Part shown: positions 62,172 to 64,000 of the stretch, piece after piece
How positions within the stretch are numbered: the first letter of the stretch is position 1
Layout: every line of letters starts with the position of its first letter
Origin: Nageia nagi
Lineage: Eukaryota; Pinophyta
Reading direction: 5' to 3'
DNA: 64,000 bases
NCBI GenBank assembly: GCA_050084985.1
Contig: JBITNC010000001.1
Span: 93,868,001 to 93,932,000, forward strand
The notes under the pieces: generated by a model
Told to the model about the DNA's origin: nothing
Seen by the model: only the letters and a program-made list of their open reading frames with translations
The model's database searches: none
Made by a program: the position numbers and the translations under genes

Positions 62172-63837
62172 AATGACATGTGTTAGCATTAATGGCCACC
62201 TATAATCATTTAATGCATGAATAACTTAACCATTATAAATACAAATTTAGAGTCATTTTGATTTCACATTCACCCTCTATGACCCATCACTCCACTCTCC
62301 AAAGTGACCATAATCCCTAATACACTTATCCCCCATTCTTAGAGTCAGACCTAAGCATTTTCTACCATTAAAAACCCATCTTCTCCTACCGATTCATCCA
62401 AATATTTTACTTACAAAAATATTTTGTGTCCACTCATTTCTAAGATGCTCCCTACACCTGGATACAACACAAGTTAGTTCATAGGATTTGGTCCTTTCAA
62501 GATAGTTTTTATGGCCCCATTCAATGTGGGCATAAGCATGTTGAATGCCATTATGAGCTTGTTTCATAATGAAAAATTGGAGGTTAATATCATTTTTCAT
62601 AATAAGTCCATATTATTTACACTCAGACTAGCAAATGTGCATAAATTGATAAGAATTTCATACAAAGGAGATGTAGTGGTGAATAACAAGGTAATCGTTA
62701 TATCTTGAGAGGAGAAATTGTATTTGGAGAAAAAGTACAATGTCCTAGTAGAATATTTGACATGTAAATATCATATTCAATCAAAAAATTATATCTTATT
62801 CTTTTACATTTTTTTAATGTTATTTAGTATTTTTTGCAAATGACCATAATCTTGTGGGAAGGGGCCTCAAAATTTATAAACTTCAAAACCATTTTTTGAA
62901 ATTCATTATAGAGTTCTTCCAAGCTATATAGTTCTATAAGGAAGAGAAGCAAATATATCCTTATGGGCCTTGTACTACATTTTTTGTTATTTTCAACAAC
63001 AACAAGTCAAGTGGACTTTGTTTATTACAAACTACATAAGAAATGATATTCAAACAAATTTAATATCCACAAGTTATAATGTATACATGTCCTAGACTAA
63101 CTATTTGCTTTATTTTTATTATGAAGCTTTATATGATTTGAAATATACTTCCATACCAATATTATCCCACCTACAATTGAAAGCGGTCTATATGGAAATA
63201 GATGAATTGAAGGTAAATTTATATTTTTTAAGGGTAAATGTAATTATATTTTTAAAGGAAAATTTATACTTTATTGATTGTCGAATATAGAAAAAAAGCA
63301 ATTGAATCTTTTTTAAGAAGGCAATTTGCAATTAAAGGTTACCAACAAGAAGATATTGGATATTTCAAAGAGGATTTCATACTACTAATAAGAAAATTGA
63401 CTAAAAAATGTAGTACTACACTTATATTTTTTGAGCATTATTCTATTGGATCTAAACCTTCTAAAGTATTAGAATGGACTCATGGTCATTCTTCAATTTC
63501 ACAATAGATGTTGATTGATGTAGACAAAGTAGAACAACCAACGGAAATGCAAACGATAGTTAATTTACATATATCTCTATTTGCATATCATTTTCAATGC
63601 ATAAAATTGTATGTATGTTCATGCAGACACTCATTTGCATTAACATGTAGATGATCGTTTACTTATTTATAATGATGTTACATATTTTAATTTAAACTAC
63701 TTTTTTAATATAAATTTATGATTTTAGAACAATAAAACAACCAAGTCCAATAAACATAATGGTCATAACCACTAACTTGTTTCTCAACCATTCGATCAAT
63801 ATTACAAATAATTATCTTTTTAAATATTGCTTATCTT
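62172..63837. other. AT-rich DNA with two more 24-bp units
   Basis: A 77-codon plus-strand ORF at 63274-63507 has no recognised domain. At 63603-63673 three further units of the 24-bp minisatellite occur (GACACTCATTTGCATTAACA then TGTA at 63626, and GATGATCGTTTACTTATTTA at 63650). This may be one repeat region opened by an insertion. Confidence 0.5.
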
Positions 63838-64000
63838 ATAACATCCTCATCTTCTTCTCTGAAGTTGCTTAGGGAGGTAAACAAATTATTATTTCTTATG
63901 TCATACACTTCATCCTGCCTCCTCTTCTTCCCTCTATGAAGGATTTGATCTTCAAGGAGAGGGTGGCAATACATCGAGGAGGTTACTTCTTTGAGGGTAA
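63838..64000 (-). mobile_element. second copy of the LINE, cut by the window edge
   Basis: From ATAACATCCT at 63838 to the window end the sequence follows 45882-46043 closely, sharing TTATTTCTTATGTCATACAC then TTCATCC and TATGAAGGATTTGATCTTCA. This is the ORF1/ORF2 junction of the LINE on the minus strand. Homology stops at 63838 just where ORF2 would begin, so the 3' part is missing or displaced. Confidence 0.85.

Noticed and set aside
61857-62186. 109-codon ORF as a His-rich protein gene
   Set aside because: Its open length comes from the 24-bp repeat; no start context, splice signal or homologous domain is visible.

Overview
This looks like nuclear DNA of a seed plant, most probably a conifer or another large-genome gymnosperm. 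It is AT-rich, gene-poor and packed with old, nested retrotransposons. It also holds a degenerate Penelope-like element, a class described from conifers (Dryad elements) and rare in other plants. The organism call is inference: no marker gene or rRNA is present.

Host genes. Two loci look intact. At 1238-4079 (minus) lies a two-exon sn-2 glycerol-3-phosphate acyltransferase of the cutin/suberin type, predicted 519 aa. At 38524-39320 (plus) lies a four-exon gene for a small secreted or type I membrane protein that I do not recognise. Two host-like relics lie between them on the minus strand: a PPR-protein pseudogene with an internal tandem duplication (33180-34380), and an unidentified broken coding region with splice-like edges (35510-36413).

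Mobile DNA, left to right. 5640-9790: eroded hAT transposase (minus). 11486-19826: complete Copia element A (plus) with 499-bp LTRs and a TTAAC target duplication. 20017 to about 32760: old Copia element C (minus), split in its RNase H region by complete, younger Copia element B (21127-29662, minus, duplication ATTCT). 41329-48836: L1-type LINE (minus) flanked by a perfect 19-bp target duplication; its 5' part carries a GC-rich block, a retroelement-type primer binding site and a 127-bp LTR-like end, which suggests a chimeric or nested insertion. 49400-51245: Gypsy relic (minus), abutting a 5'-truncated Copia element (51250-52494, plus) that keeps its 3' LTR. 53500-54280: Penelope-like element with GIY-YIG domain (plus). 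58690-59070: LINE ORF1 (DUF4283) relic (minus). From 63838 a second copy of the LINE runs off the window.

Relative ages. I counted about 35 mismatches between the LTRs of A (7%) and 11 plus one indel between those of B (2.2%), so B is roughly three times younger. A and B share coding sequence and leader but have mostly different LTRs. No tRNA, rRNA or CRISPR array was seen.
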